In this document: positions 39,457-46,545 of the stretch, one piece after another
Layout: the number at the start of each line of letters is the position of its first letter
How positions within the stretch are numbered: the first letter of the stretch is position 1
NCBI GenBank assembly: GCA_964545205.1
Contig: CAZJFH010000036.1
Location: 1 to 50,662, forward strand
DNA: 50,662 bases
Origin: CAZJFH01 sp964545205
GTDB taxonomy: Bacteria; Pseudomonadota; Alphaproteobacteria; Rhodospirillales; Magnetospirillaceae
Direction of reading: 5' to 3'
Notes under the pieces: model-generated
What the model saw: only the letters and a program-made list of their open reading frames with translations
The model's database searches: none
Told to the model about the DNA's origin: nothing
Position numbers and translations under genes: made by a program

Positions 39457-41409
39457 ATGCGCAACCGCCTCAACAGCCTGGCCGTGCAGGTCAGCATCGT
39501 GCCGCTGGTCGTCTCCGCGCTGCTGCTCGTCGGCATCGGCGCCCATCAGTACCAGTCGCAGCACGCGGGCATGATGCAGCAGTTCGAGCGCGAGAAGGCG
39601 TCCTTCGCCACCGCGCTGGACCAGATCGTCGGGCACGGGCTCGAATTCGCCGGCAGCCACGCGGTGCGCATGGTCGCCAACGACCGCGAACTCGCCCAGG
39701 CCGTTCTCGATCCCGCGATGGATGCGGAGGCGGTCCGGGTCGACCAGACGCGGCCGTTGTTCAACCGGCTCAACGAAGAGGTCCACGGGCTGCTGCGGCG
39801 CGTCACCTACTGCGACGCCAGGAACTGGACCGTGCGGCTGGTCGACAGCCATGTCGAAGGCGACGCGCAAGCCACCGGCGGCTCCTGCGCCCATCCGGCC
39901 ATCGAGGCGGCGGTCGCCGACCTGATCGAGAACGGCCCGGCCAAGGCGACGCCGGCGCAAGGCCTGATCCAGGTCGGCGATTCGCTGTTCCTCGCGCGTT
40001 TCGTGCCGACGGTGCGCTACGACCGCAAGGCGCGCAAGAACGTGCCGCTGATGGTCACGCGCATCGATCTCGGCCTCGACAAGGTGACCAGCGAACTGAA
40101 GGCGATCTCCGGCGCCAAGAGCGTCGAAGTCGTCGCCGGCACCGCCGCCGACACGGTCGAGCTTCGCGGCGAGTCCCTGCATGTCGCGCTGCCGCTGCGC
40201 GACTTCTCCGGCGCACCGGTGGGACATCTGCGCCTGCTGATCGACGTCCGCGCCACGGTCGCCGCGTTCGAGTCGGCGTTGTGGGAGACCATTCTGATTC
40301 TGGCCGTGTCGCTGACGTCCGCCGCGGCCGGCGTCATCCTGGTGCTGTGGCGCCGGGCCATCATGCCGGTGCAGCACACCACCGCCACCATGCTGGCGCT
40401 GTCCGAGGGCGACCTCGGCGTCGCGGTGCGCCACCAGGAGCGCAAGGACGAGATCGGCCAGATGGCGAGCGCGCTCGAGGTGTTCCGCCGCAAGCTGAGC
40501 CGCGCCCAGGAGCTCGAGGCCGAGGCCAAGGACCTCGAGCGCCGCAACGCCGAGCAGCGCCGGCAGGAGATGCACGACCTCGCCGGCAGTTTCGAGGCCA
40601 GCGTGCGCGGCATCGTCCACATCGTGTCGACCTCGGCCGCCGAGATGGAAAACTCGGCCGAGGCGCTGTCGGCGGTGTCGCAGCAGGGCCAGCAGCAGTC
40701 CGCGGCCGTGGCTTCCGCCGCCGAGCAGACCTCCGCCAACGTCCAGACCGTGGCGACGGCCACCGAGGAGTTGGGCGCCTCGATCGGCGAGATCGGCCGC
40801 CAGGTGGCGCAGACGACGACGGTGACCGGCGAAGCCGCGGCCGAAGCGGCCAAGGTGACCGAGATCGTCGGCAGCCTGACGGCCGCCGCCGGCAAGATCG
40901 GCGACGTCGTCGGCCTGATCACCGACATCGCTTCGCAGACCAACCTGCTGGCGCTCAACGCCACCATCGAGGCGGCACGCGCCGGCGACGCCGGCAAGGG
41001 CTTCGCCGTGGTCGCCGGCGAGGTCAAGACGCTTGCCAACCAGACCGCCCGCGCGACCGGCGAGATCGCCGCGCAGATCCAGGCGGTGCAGCACGCCACC
41101 GGCAGCGCCGTGACCGCCATTCAGGGCATCGCCGGCACCATCCGGCGCATCAACGAACTCTCGGGCGCCATCGCCGCGGCGGTCGAGGAGCAGAGCGCCG
41201 CCACCCAGGAGATCGGCCGCAACGTTCAGGAAGCCGCCGTCGGCACGTCGCTGGTGACCGAGAACATCCAGGGCGTGTCCAGCGTCTCGGCCGAGACCGG
41301 GCAGGCCTCGGGCCAGGTGCTGGTCGCCGCCCGCTCGCTGCGCGAGCAGGCCCAGAACCTGCGCACCGACGTCGACCGGTTCATCGCGCATCTGCGTCGG
41401 TCGGCGTGA
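39457..41409 (+). CDS. Methyl-accepting chemotaxis protein with periplasmic sensor
   Basis: A 650-residue receptor. TM1 lies at about 12-28, a large periplasmic domain (about 30-275, Cache-like by length, containing RRVTYCDARNWTVRLVDSH and LFLARFVPTVRYD), TM2 at about 276-298 and HAMP at about 300-350. A long coiled-coil signalling domain has the hairpin IASQTNLLALNATIEAARAGDAGKGFAVVAGEV split by IDITS-like residues. No CheR-binding pentapeptide is present at the end (HLRRSA). It is co-transcribed with the periplasmic rhodanese gene. A long hairpin follows at 41514-41546. The ligand is unknown. Confidence 0.92.
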   Translation: MRNRLNSLAVQVSIVPLVVSALLLVGIGAHQYQSQHAGMMQQFEREKASFATALDQIVGHGLEFAGSHAVRMVANDRELAQAVLDPAMDAEAVRVDQTRPLFNRLNEEVHGLLRRVTYCDARNWTVRLVDSHVEGDAQATGGSCAHPAIEAAVADLIENGPAKATPAQGLIQVGDSLFLARFVPTVRYDRKARKNVPLMVTRIDLGLDKVTSELKAISGAKSVEVVAGTAADTVELRGESLHVALPLRDFSGAPVGHLRLLIDVRATVAAFESALWETILILAVSLTSAAAGVILVLWRRAIMPVQHTTATMLALSEGDLGVAVRHQERKDEIGQMASALEVFRRKLSRAQELEAEAKDLERRNAEQRRQEMHDLAGSFEASVRGIVHIVSTSAAEMENSAEALSAVSQQGQQQSAAVASAAEQTSANVQTVATATEELGASIGEIGRQVAQTTTVTGEAAAEAAKVTEIVGSLTAAAGKIGDVVGLITDIASQTNLLALNATIEAARAGDAGKGFAVVAGEVKTLANQTARATGEIAAQIQAVQHATGSAVTAIQGIAGTIRRINELSGAIAAAVEEQSAATQEIGRNVQEAAVGTSLVTENIQGVSSVSAETGQASGQVLVAARSLREQAQNLRTDVDRFIAHLRRSA

Positions 41410-41513
41410 GGCCGTGGTGCGCCGGCACGATCTCATACCGGTCCACTGAAAGTCGGCCCGCCGCCGCAAGAAAGTAGGAACCGCACAAGCCGAAATGTTT
41501 AGCAAGTGCATTC

Positions 41514-41546
41514 AAAGAGCGCGCGGCCCGCTGCCGCGCGCTCTTT
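41514..41546. terminator. Long hairpin between two MCP genes
   Basis: A perfect 14-bp stem AAAGAGCGCGCGGC/GCCGCGCGCTCTTT with loop CCGCT. It carries A's on the 5' side and T's on the 3' side, as bidirectional terminators do, and ends 10 bases before the -24 element of the next promoter. Confidence 0.75.
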
Positions 41547-41555
41547 CTCGTTGTA

Positions 41556-41571
41556 TGGAACATTTCTTGCG
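41556..41571 (+). promoter_or_regulatory. Sigma-54 promoter of the MCP-PilZ gene
   Basis: TGGAACatttcTTGCG has GG at 41557-41558 and GC at 41569-41570 with ten bases between. Transcription would start near 41582, which leaves the ATG at 41585 without a leader and favours the start at 41609. Confidence 0.75.
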
Positions 41572-41608
41572 AGGATTTCCGCAAATGAATAACAGGCGGA
41601 GATCCCCC

Positions 41609-43627
41609 ATGTCCGGCTTTTCCTCGAAACTGACCATCGCCCGAAAACTTTCCGCGCTCGGAATCGTCGCCGCGACCGGTCTGGCGCTGGTTTCCGGCAT
41701 CGGCATCACCACGAACGCCGCGGTGATGGAGGCGGTCCACGAAGCGGAGCGGCGCGAGGCGGATCTGCTCGCCGTCGCCACGACCAAGGATCAGGTCGGA
41801 GAGACGCTGCTGCTGGCGATGGACATGCTGGTCGATGCCGGCTCGGGCGCCGTTTCGCCCGAGCGCAAGGCGGCGGCGGCGCGGCTGCGCACCGAGCTGA
41901 TGTCCAGCATGGAAGGCCTGAAGGCCGCCGCCGACACCGACGCCGAACAGGCCCTGGCGCGCGACATGATCGCGTTGGCGGACCAGATCACCGGCAGCAT
42001 CGGCCGCGAGCTGGTTCCCGCGATCGAGACCGGCGCCGCCGCCGAGACCCTGGCGGAGCTCGACGACCGCATCGACGGCGCCGGCGAGATTCTCTCCGGC
42101 CAGCTTTCCCGATTCGGGGAAAGCCTCCGCGCCGAACTGGTGGAGGCCAACGCCGACAGCATGGCCGCCCTGAACGCCGCCACCACCGGCACCTGGATCT
42201 TCGGGCTGGGCGCCATGGCCGTGGTTCTGCCCCTGCTCCTGCTCACCGGCTACCGCATCGGCGCGATCGTCAGGCGCATGACCGCCGCGATGGAGAGCCT
42301 GGCGCAGGGCAATCTCGAAACCGAGATTCCGGGCGGCGAACGCCGCGACGAGATCGGCGCGATGGCCGCCGCGGTCGCGATCTTCCGCGAGAACGCCCGC
42401 GAGATGCGCCGCCTGCGCGCCGAGGAAGAGGAAAACCGCCGGCGCACCGAGGAGGAGAAGCGCCGGGCCGGCCTGGAGATGACCGAACGGCTGGAGACGG
42501 CCGCCGCCAACATCACCGGCACCGTCCAGAGCGAGGCCGAGAGCACCTCGAAGGTGGCCGAGCAGATGAACGGCGTCGCCGCCGAGGTCTCGCTGGCCGC
42601 CGCCGCCGCGTCGAGCGCCGCCGAACAGGCCTCGGCCAACGTGCAGACCGTCGCCGCCGCCTCCGAGGAACTGGCGACCTCGGTCGCCGAGATCAACCGC
42701 CAGGCCTGCGACGCCGCCGGCGTCGCCGCCGGCGCCCAGCAGGAGGCGGCCGGCGTCGACCGCGCGATGTCCGAACTGGCCGAGACGGCGCGACGCATCG
42801 GCGAGATCGTCACGCTGATCAACGACATCGCCAGCCAGACCAACCTGCTGGCGCTCAACGCGACCATTGAGGCCGCCCGCGCCGGCGAGGCCGGCAAGGG
42901 CTTCGCCGTGGTCGCCGGCGAGGTCAAGTCGCTGGCCAACCAGACCGCGAAGGCGACCGGCGAAATCGCCACCCAGATCGGCGACGTGCAGTCGGCCAGC
43001 GGCAAGGCCGGCCAGGCGATTCAGCAGATGTCCGGCACCATCGCCCGCGTCGCCGAGATCGCCAGCACCATCGCCGCAGCCGTCGAGGAACAGGGCGCCG
43101 CGACGCAGGAGATCGCCCGCAACGTCCAGCAGGCCGCCGTCGGCACCCAGCAGGTCTCGGAGCACATGACCCTGGTGCGCTCCGCCTCGGAACGGACCAA
43201 GGAACTGTCCAACCAGGTGCTGGACGCCTCGGCGCGCACCGTGGGCGAGATGTACCGGCTGCGCGACACGATGACCTCCACGCTGCGGCAGTCCGAGATG
43301 GGCGATCGCCGGCAGGCGCAGCGGGTCGCGGTCGACGTTCGGCTCGGCGTCGAGGCCGGCGGCCTCTCCGTCGCCGCCCATGCCGCCGATCTGGGACCCG
43401 ACGGCGTTCGCGTCACCTTCGCCGACGCGCCGCCGCCGCGCGGCACGACGGTGTCGCTGACGCTGCCGGCCGATATCGGGCGGCTGACCGGCAAGGTGAT
43501 GTGGACGCACGGGCACGACGCCGGCGTGCATTTCGCCGAACCGACTCCGGCCCAGCGCCGGGCCATCGCCCGCTTCACCGGCGTCGCGCTGCCGGAAGAC
43601 GGCGCCCTGCAACTGGCGGCGCAATGA
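41609..43627 (+). CDS. Methyl-accepting chemotaxis protein with C-terminal PilZ domain
   Basis: A 672-residue receptor. TM1 is at about 12-35, a helical periplasmic domain at about 36-195 (four-helix-bundle type by its Ala/Glu-rich heptads), TM2 (GTWIFGLGAMAVVLPLLLLTG), HAMP, and the signalling hairpin IASQTNLLALNATIEAARAGEAGKGFAVVAGEV. After the signalling domain a further 110 residues form a PilZ domain: RRQAQRVAVDVRLGV (RxxxR) and AADLGPDGVRV (D-x-G/S-x-x-G), then VMWTHGHDAGVHF. PilZ binds cyclic-di-GMP, so this receptor can join chemotaxis and second-messenger signals. The 41609 start was chosen from the sigma-54 promoter position and the GGAG 8 bases upstream. Confidence 0.9.
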   Translation: MSGFSSKLTIARKLSALGIVAATGLALVSGIGITTNAAVMEAVHEAERREADLLAVATTKDQVGETLLLAMDMLVDAGSGAVSPERKAAAARLRTELMSSMEGLKAAADTDAEQALARDMIALADQITGSIGRELVPAIETGAAAETLAELDDRIDGAGEILSGQLSRFGESLRAELVEANADSMAALNAATTGTWIFGLGAMAVVLPLLLLTGYRIGAIVRRMTAAMESLAQGNLETEIPGGERRDEIGAMAAAVAIFRENAREMRRLRAEEEENRRRTEEEKRRAGLEMTERLETAAANITGTVQSEAESTSKVAEQMNGVAAEVSLAAAAASSAAEQASANVQTVAAASEELATSVAEINRQACDAAGVAAGAQQEAAGVDRAMSELAETARRIGEIVTLINDIASQTNLLALNATIEAARAGEAGKGFAVVAGEVKSLANQTAKATGEIATQIGDVQSASGKAGQAIQQMSGTIARVAEIASTIAAAVEEQGAATQEIARNVQQAAVGTQQVSEHMTLVRSASERTKELSNQVLDASARTVGEMYRLRDTMTSTLRQSEMGDRRQAQRVAVDVRLGVEAGGLSVAAHAADLGPDGVRVTFADAPPPRGTTVSLTLPADIGRLTGKVMWTHGHDAGVHFAEPTPAQRRAIARFTGVALPEDGALQLAAQ

Positions 43628-43639
43628 GGAGCGTCCGGG

Positions 43640-43655
43640 CGGACCGATTCTTGCA
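43640..43655 (+). promoter_or_regulatory. Candidate sigma-54 promoter of the Cys-rich protein gene
   Basis: CGGACCGattcTTGCA has GG 43641-43642 and GC 43653-43654 with ten bases between and a perfect TTGCA. The -24 part deviates at two positions. Transcription would start near 43666, 23 bases before the ATG at 43689. Confidence 0.6.
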
Positions 43656-43688
43656 TGAACGACCCGGAAATTCTCTTCCGGAGGAAGC

Positions 43689-44018
43689 ATGCCGGTCTTC
43701 GCCCGCTGTTTCGCCCACCTGACGGCGGCGATGGAGCGCTGCCGCCAGCACCCGCACAAGCCCTGTCGCGCGCAGGCGCTGGTTCCGAGGCGCCTGCGGC
43801 TTCAGGTCGAGCGGGGCGTCGTCAGCGACGGCATGCTGCAGGCCCTGCTGAAGCCGGCGCAGACGGTGAACCGCTGCGCCTGGCGGTGCGACAACGGTTG
43901 CCAGGTGGCCGGCATGTTCGGGGCGTTCCTGCTGATCGCCGGCGGCGAGATGGCGATGCCGCGCGGCTGCTCGGGCGGCCCGTGCCGCAATCCGCGCATC
44001 CACGCCGCCCGGACCTGA
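43689..44018 (+). CDS. Small Cys-rich protein of unknown function
   Basis: A 109-residue protein with eight cysteines: C7, C18, C26, C63-x3-C67-x3-C71 (NRCAWRCDNGC) and C94-x4-C99 (GCSGGPC). A hydrophobic segment GMFGAFLLIAGGEM lies between the last two groups. There is no signal peptide. The spacing could hold a metal or Fe-S cluster, but no known family was recognised. The ribosome binding site GGAGG is excellent and a sigma-54-like promoter precedes it. It converges with the two-CW protein gene, whose end is 3 bases away. It lies between chemoreceptor genes, suggesting a sensory or redox helper role (inference). Confidence 0.6.
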   Translation: MPVFARCFAHLTAAMERCRQHPHKPCRAQALVPRRLRLQVERGVVSDGMLQALLKPAQTVNRCAWRCDNGCQVAGMFGAFLLIAGGEMAMPRGCSGGPCRNPRIHAART

Positions 44019-44021
44019 CCG

Positions 44022-44381
44022 CTACCAGCCGATCGCGTCGAGCCACGAGCGGCCGAAATGATCGCCGTGGTCGCCGCTCGGGCTCGCGCCGGGAGCGGTC
44101 GCCGCGATGCGCGGCGCCAGGCGGATCTCGACGTGATGCAGGGCGTCATGGACCTGCCGGTAGACGCGGCAGGTCTCGCAGGTCAGCCGGCCGTCGCGGA
44201 TGCGGTGGCAGACCTGGGTGCGGTCCGGGTGGTCGGGTTTGCCGGCCAGCATCCAGCAGGCGCTGCCCGGATGGCGCGCCGCGACGCAGACGCCGTCGCG
44301 TTCGGCGTTGCGGCCGCCCGGTTCGCGGCCGCAGCCCATGATCTGCCAGCATCCGACGTAATCTTCCGGCACGCACGACAT
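44022..44381 (-). CDS. Two-CW-domain Cys-rich protein
   Basis: A 119-residue protein with nine cysteines. Two CW pairs (C11-W12 in VGCWQIMGCGREPGG and C42-W43 in SACWMLAGKPD) and the later C58, C68 and C71 (LTCETCRVYRQVH) match the two-CW pattern I recall from small proteins and from N-termini of some chemotaxis and kinase proteins. C17 and C32 complete the set. Four-cysteine clusters of this kind probably bind a metal or Fe-S centre. The tail (ASPSGDHGDHFGRSW) is hydrophilic. A candidate minus-strand sigma-54 promoter lies at 44445-44460. It is convergent with the other Cys-rich gene. Confidence 0.75.
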   Translation of the reverse strand: MSCVPEDYVGCWQIMGCGREPGGRNAERDGVCVAARHPGSACWMLAGKPDHPDRTQVCHRIRDGRLTCETCRVYRQVHDALHHVEIRLAPRIAATAPGASPSGDHGDHFGRSWLDAIGW

Positions 44382-44444
44382 TCTTCGCCAACTCCCTGCA
44401 CGTCACGCATGGCGGCGCGTCCAGGCTCCGCCAGCGCGACATTT

Positions 44445-44460
44445 TGCAGGATGCGGGCCA
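44445..44460 (-). promoter_or_regulatory. Candidate sigma-54 promoter of the two-CW gene
   Basis: On the minus strand TGGCCCGcatcCTGCA has GG and GC separated by ten bases. Mismatches are C for A in the -24 and C for T in the -12. Transcription would start near 44434, about 50 bases before the ATG at 44381. Confidence 0.45.
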
Positions 44461-44593
44461 GTTCCTCGCGCCGCGCCCCGCCCCGCGCCGCGCCGAGACT
44501 CCGGCCGGCGCCCGCCGCGCGCCGGCCCCGCGGAATGCGGGAAAATTCTCACCAAAACGTAGAACCGGCAATTCCGCCCTGTTCGCCCAATAT

Positions 44594-44607
44594 TCCCGAA
44601 TTCGGGA
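44594..44607. promoter_or_regulatory. 14-bp palindrome TCCCGAATTCGGGA
   Basis: A perfect palindrome in the 320-base gap between the two-CW and ChaN-like genes. The outer pattern TCCCG-N4-CGGGA recurs at 48783-48796. It could be an activator site for the promoter at 44445-44460, about 134 bases away, or an operator for the ChaN-like gene. The rest of this gap holds no gene. Confidence 0.45.
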
Positions 44608-44702
44608 TACGGGGCGGCAAGACTGCGACAAGTCGTCGAATGGACCTCGGCCCTTCCACGCGCTAGGATTTAAAGTCTTCCACGCGCAAGACCAGGTGGA
44701 CC

Positions 44703-45677
44703 ATGACCGGAAAGCTTGGGATCGTTCTGGCGTCCCTCATCGCATGGTCGTCTCCCGTCCTCGCCGACGAGCGACCGCCGGTGCCGCCATGGCGCTCGGC
44801 CGTCGCCGCCGAGCACTGGATGGCCGGGCTGATATGGCTGCCGCGCGCCCATCACGCGGTGACGCCGGCGACCCTGGCGGCGATGCTGGCCGGCGCCGAT
44901 GTCGTGCTGCTGGGCGAGACCCACGACAACCCCGACCATCACGCCCTGCAGGCCTGGGTGCTGCGGCGCCTGATCGCCTCCGGCCGGCGGCCGGCCCTGG
45001 CCTTCGAGATGCTCGGCGCCGACCAGGCGCCGGCGCTGTCGGCGCATCTCGCGCGAGATGCCGGCGACGCCGGCGGCATCGGGGCGGCGGTCGACTTCGC
45101 CGGCGGCGGCTGGGGCGACTGGGCGGCCTACGCGCCGCTCGCCCGCATCGCGCTCGACGCGGGCCTGCCGCTGGTCGCGGCCAATCCCCCGCGCGAGCAG
45201 GTGCGCCTGATCGTCCGTTTCGGGATGGTTCCGCAGGAGCTCGCCGCAAGGCTGGGCGGCGGCCCGCGCCTGCCCGAGCCGATGCTGGCCGCGCTCCGGC
45301 GGGAGATCCAGGACAGCCATTGCGGGATGCTGACCGAGCCGGCGGTCGCCCGGATGGCGCTCGCGCAAATCGTCAAGGACGCCAACATGGCCGCCGTCCT
45401 GGCCGACACGGCGCGCGTCCGGCCGGGCGGCGTCGTGCTGCTGCTCGGCAGCGGGCACGCCCGCCTCGACCGCGGCGTTCCGTATCACCTGCGGGCGCTG
45501 GCGCCGCAGGCGAAGGTCTTCAGCCTGGGCCTGATCGAGATCGACCGCCGCGCCGGCAGCGCCGATCTCGCCGCGCTGGCCGCCGCCTACGACGCGGTCT
45601 GGTTCACCCCGGCGGTGGCCGAGGACGACGGTTGCGGCGCGTTCTCGGCGCACCCGCATCCGCCGCCCGGGTCTTAG
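44703..45677 (+). CDS. ChaN-family heme-regulated lipoprotein-like protein
   Basis: A 324-residue exported protein with a signal peptide (MTGKLGIVLASLIAWSSPVLA). The ChaN/DUF399 domain has VVLLGETHDNPDHHALQAWVL, LAFEMLG, the helix DSHCGMLTEPAVARMALAQIVKDANMA and LLLGSGHARLDRGVPYHL, all family hallmarks. Campylobacter ChaR/ChaN binds paired hemes and is involved in iron uptake. No lipobox cysteine was seen, so it is probably soluble periplasmic rather than lipidated. Two copies of CTTCCACGCGC at 44653 and 44677 precede it, a possible operator. The gene ends 6 bases from a converging membrane-protein gene. Confidence 0.85.
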   Translation: MTGKLGIVLASLIAWSSPVLADERPPVPPWRSAVAAEHWMAGLIWLPRAHHAVTPATLAAMLAGADVVLLGETHDNPDHHALQAWVLRRLIASGRRPALAFEMLGADQAPALSAHLARDAGDAGGIGAAVDFAGGGWGDWAAYAPLARIALDAGLPLVAANPPREQVRLIVRFGMVPQELAARLGGGPRLPEPMLAALRREIQDSHCGMLTEPAVARMALAQIVKDANMAAVLADTARVRPGGVVLLLGSGHARLDRGVPYHLRALAPQAKVFSLGLIEIDRRAGSADLAALAAAYDAVWFTPAVAEDDGCGAFSAHPHPPPGS

Positions 45678-45683
45678 GCCGGA

Positions 45684-46508
45684 TCAGCCCGCATACACCT
45701 CGCCGCCGGCGAGAACGGCGACGATCCCGGCCGCCGCGACGGGAATCGCGGCCAGCAGGCCGACGGCGAGCATCCGGCTCCAGGGGGCCAGTCGCCGCGC
45801 CGGCCCAAGCGGCAGCCGCACCAGCAGGATCGGCAGCAGCAGCAGCAGCGCGCCGCCCGAGGCGCGGGTGTAGAGCGCCGTCTGCGCGGCGAGCAGCCCG
45901 AGCACGACCGCCGCCGCCAGCGTCACCGCGCCCAAGGGCCAGCGCTGGCGCGGCCAGTTCCACGCCAGGACGCCTCCGGTCGCGGCGGCCAGCGCCGCGG
46001 CGAGCTGGAAGATCGACGCCGAGCCGCCGAGCAGCGCCACCAGCCCCAGGCCGATCCCGCCGGCCAGCAGCATGATGCCGCCGGCGATGCCGTCGTCCAG
46101 CGCCAGCCAGACGGCGACCAGGCCGGCGGCGATGCAGGCGGCGATCAGCGCCACCTGGCCGATGGCGGCGAGCTCGCCGCCGGCCAGGCGCGGCGCCGCC
46201 AGCCAGGCGAGTCCGCCAAGGGCGCCGATCACGGCCGCCACCAGCTGGCGGCGCGGCGGCGCCGTGACCAGCGCCGCGCCGACCGGCAGCGCCGCCGCCG
46301 CCAGCCAGCCCAGCTTCTGGGTCGCCCCGACGGGCGGCCAGCCCGGCCAGCCGATGATCAGCGGATAGACCGCCAGGAAGGCCGCCGCGACGGCGGCCTC
46401 GGCCCAGGCGCCGCCGAACCGGCCGAGCAGCGGCGCCAGCGCGGCGGCGATCGCGAACGGAACAACGCCGCTTTGCACGGCCGGGTGGAACAGAAGGTCC
46501 GCGGACAT
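45684..46508 (-). CDS. Polytopic membrane protein of unknown function
   Basis: A 274-residue, Ala/Leu-rich protein with eight or so TM helices and very short loops: VVPFAIAAALAPLLG, VAAAFLAVYPLIIGW, GWLAAAALPVGAAL and LVAAVIGALGGLAWL, then three more and a last VGLLAAIPVAAAGIVAVL. A conserved-looking loop GWPGWPPVGATQKLGW lies between helices 2 and 3. No transport or catalytic motif is visible. It starts 37 bases before (left of) the MCP stop at 46546 in the same orientation, so it is probably downstream in the same transcript. Confidence 0.7.
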   Translation of the reverse strand: MSADLLFHPAVQSGVVPFAIAAALAPLLGRFGGAWAEAAVAAAFLAVYPLIIGWPGWPPVGATQKLGWLAAAALPVGAALVTAPPRRQLVAAVIGALGGLAWLAAPRLAGGELAAIGQVALIAACIAAGLVAVWLALDDGIAGGIMLLAGGIGLGLVALLGGSASIFQLAAALAAATGGVLAWNWPRQRWPLGAVTLAAAVVLGLLAAQTALYTRASGGALLLLLPILLVRLPLGPARRLAPWSRMLAVGLLAAIPVAAAGIVAVLAGGEVYAG

Positions 46509-46545
46509 GATTCTCTCGCCTGTGCCGGGTGCCGGCTTTGCGCCT

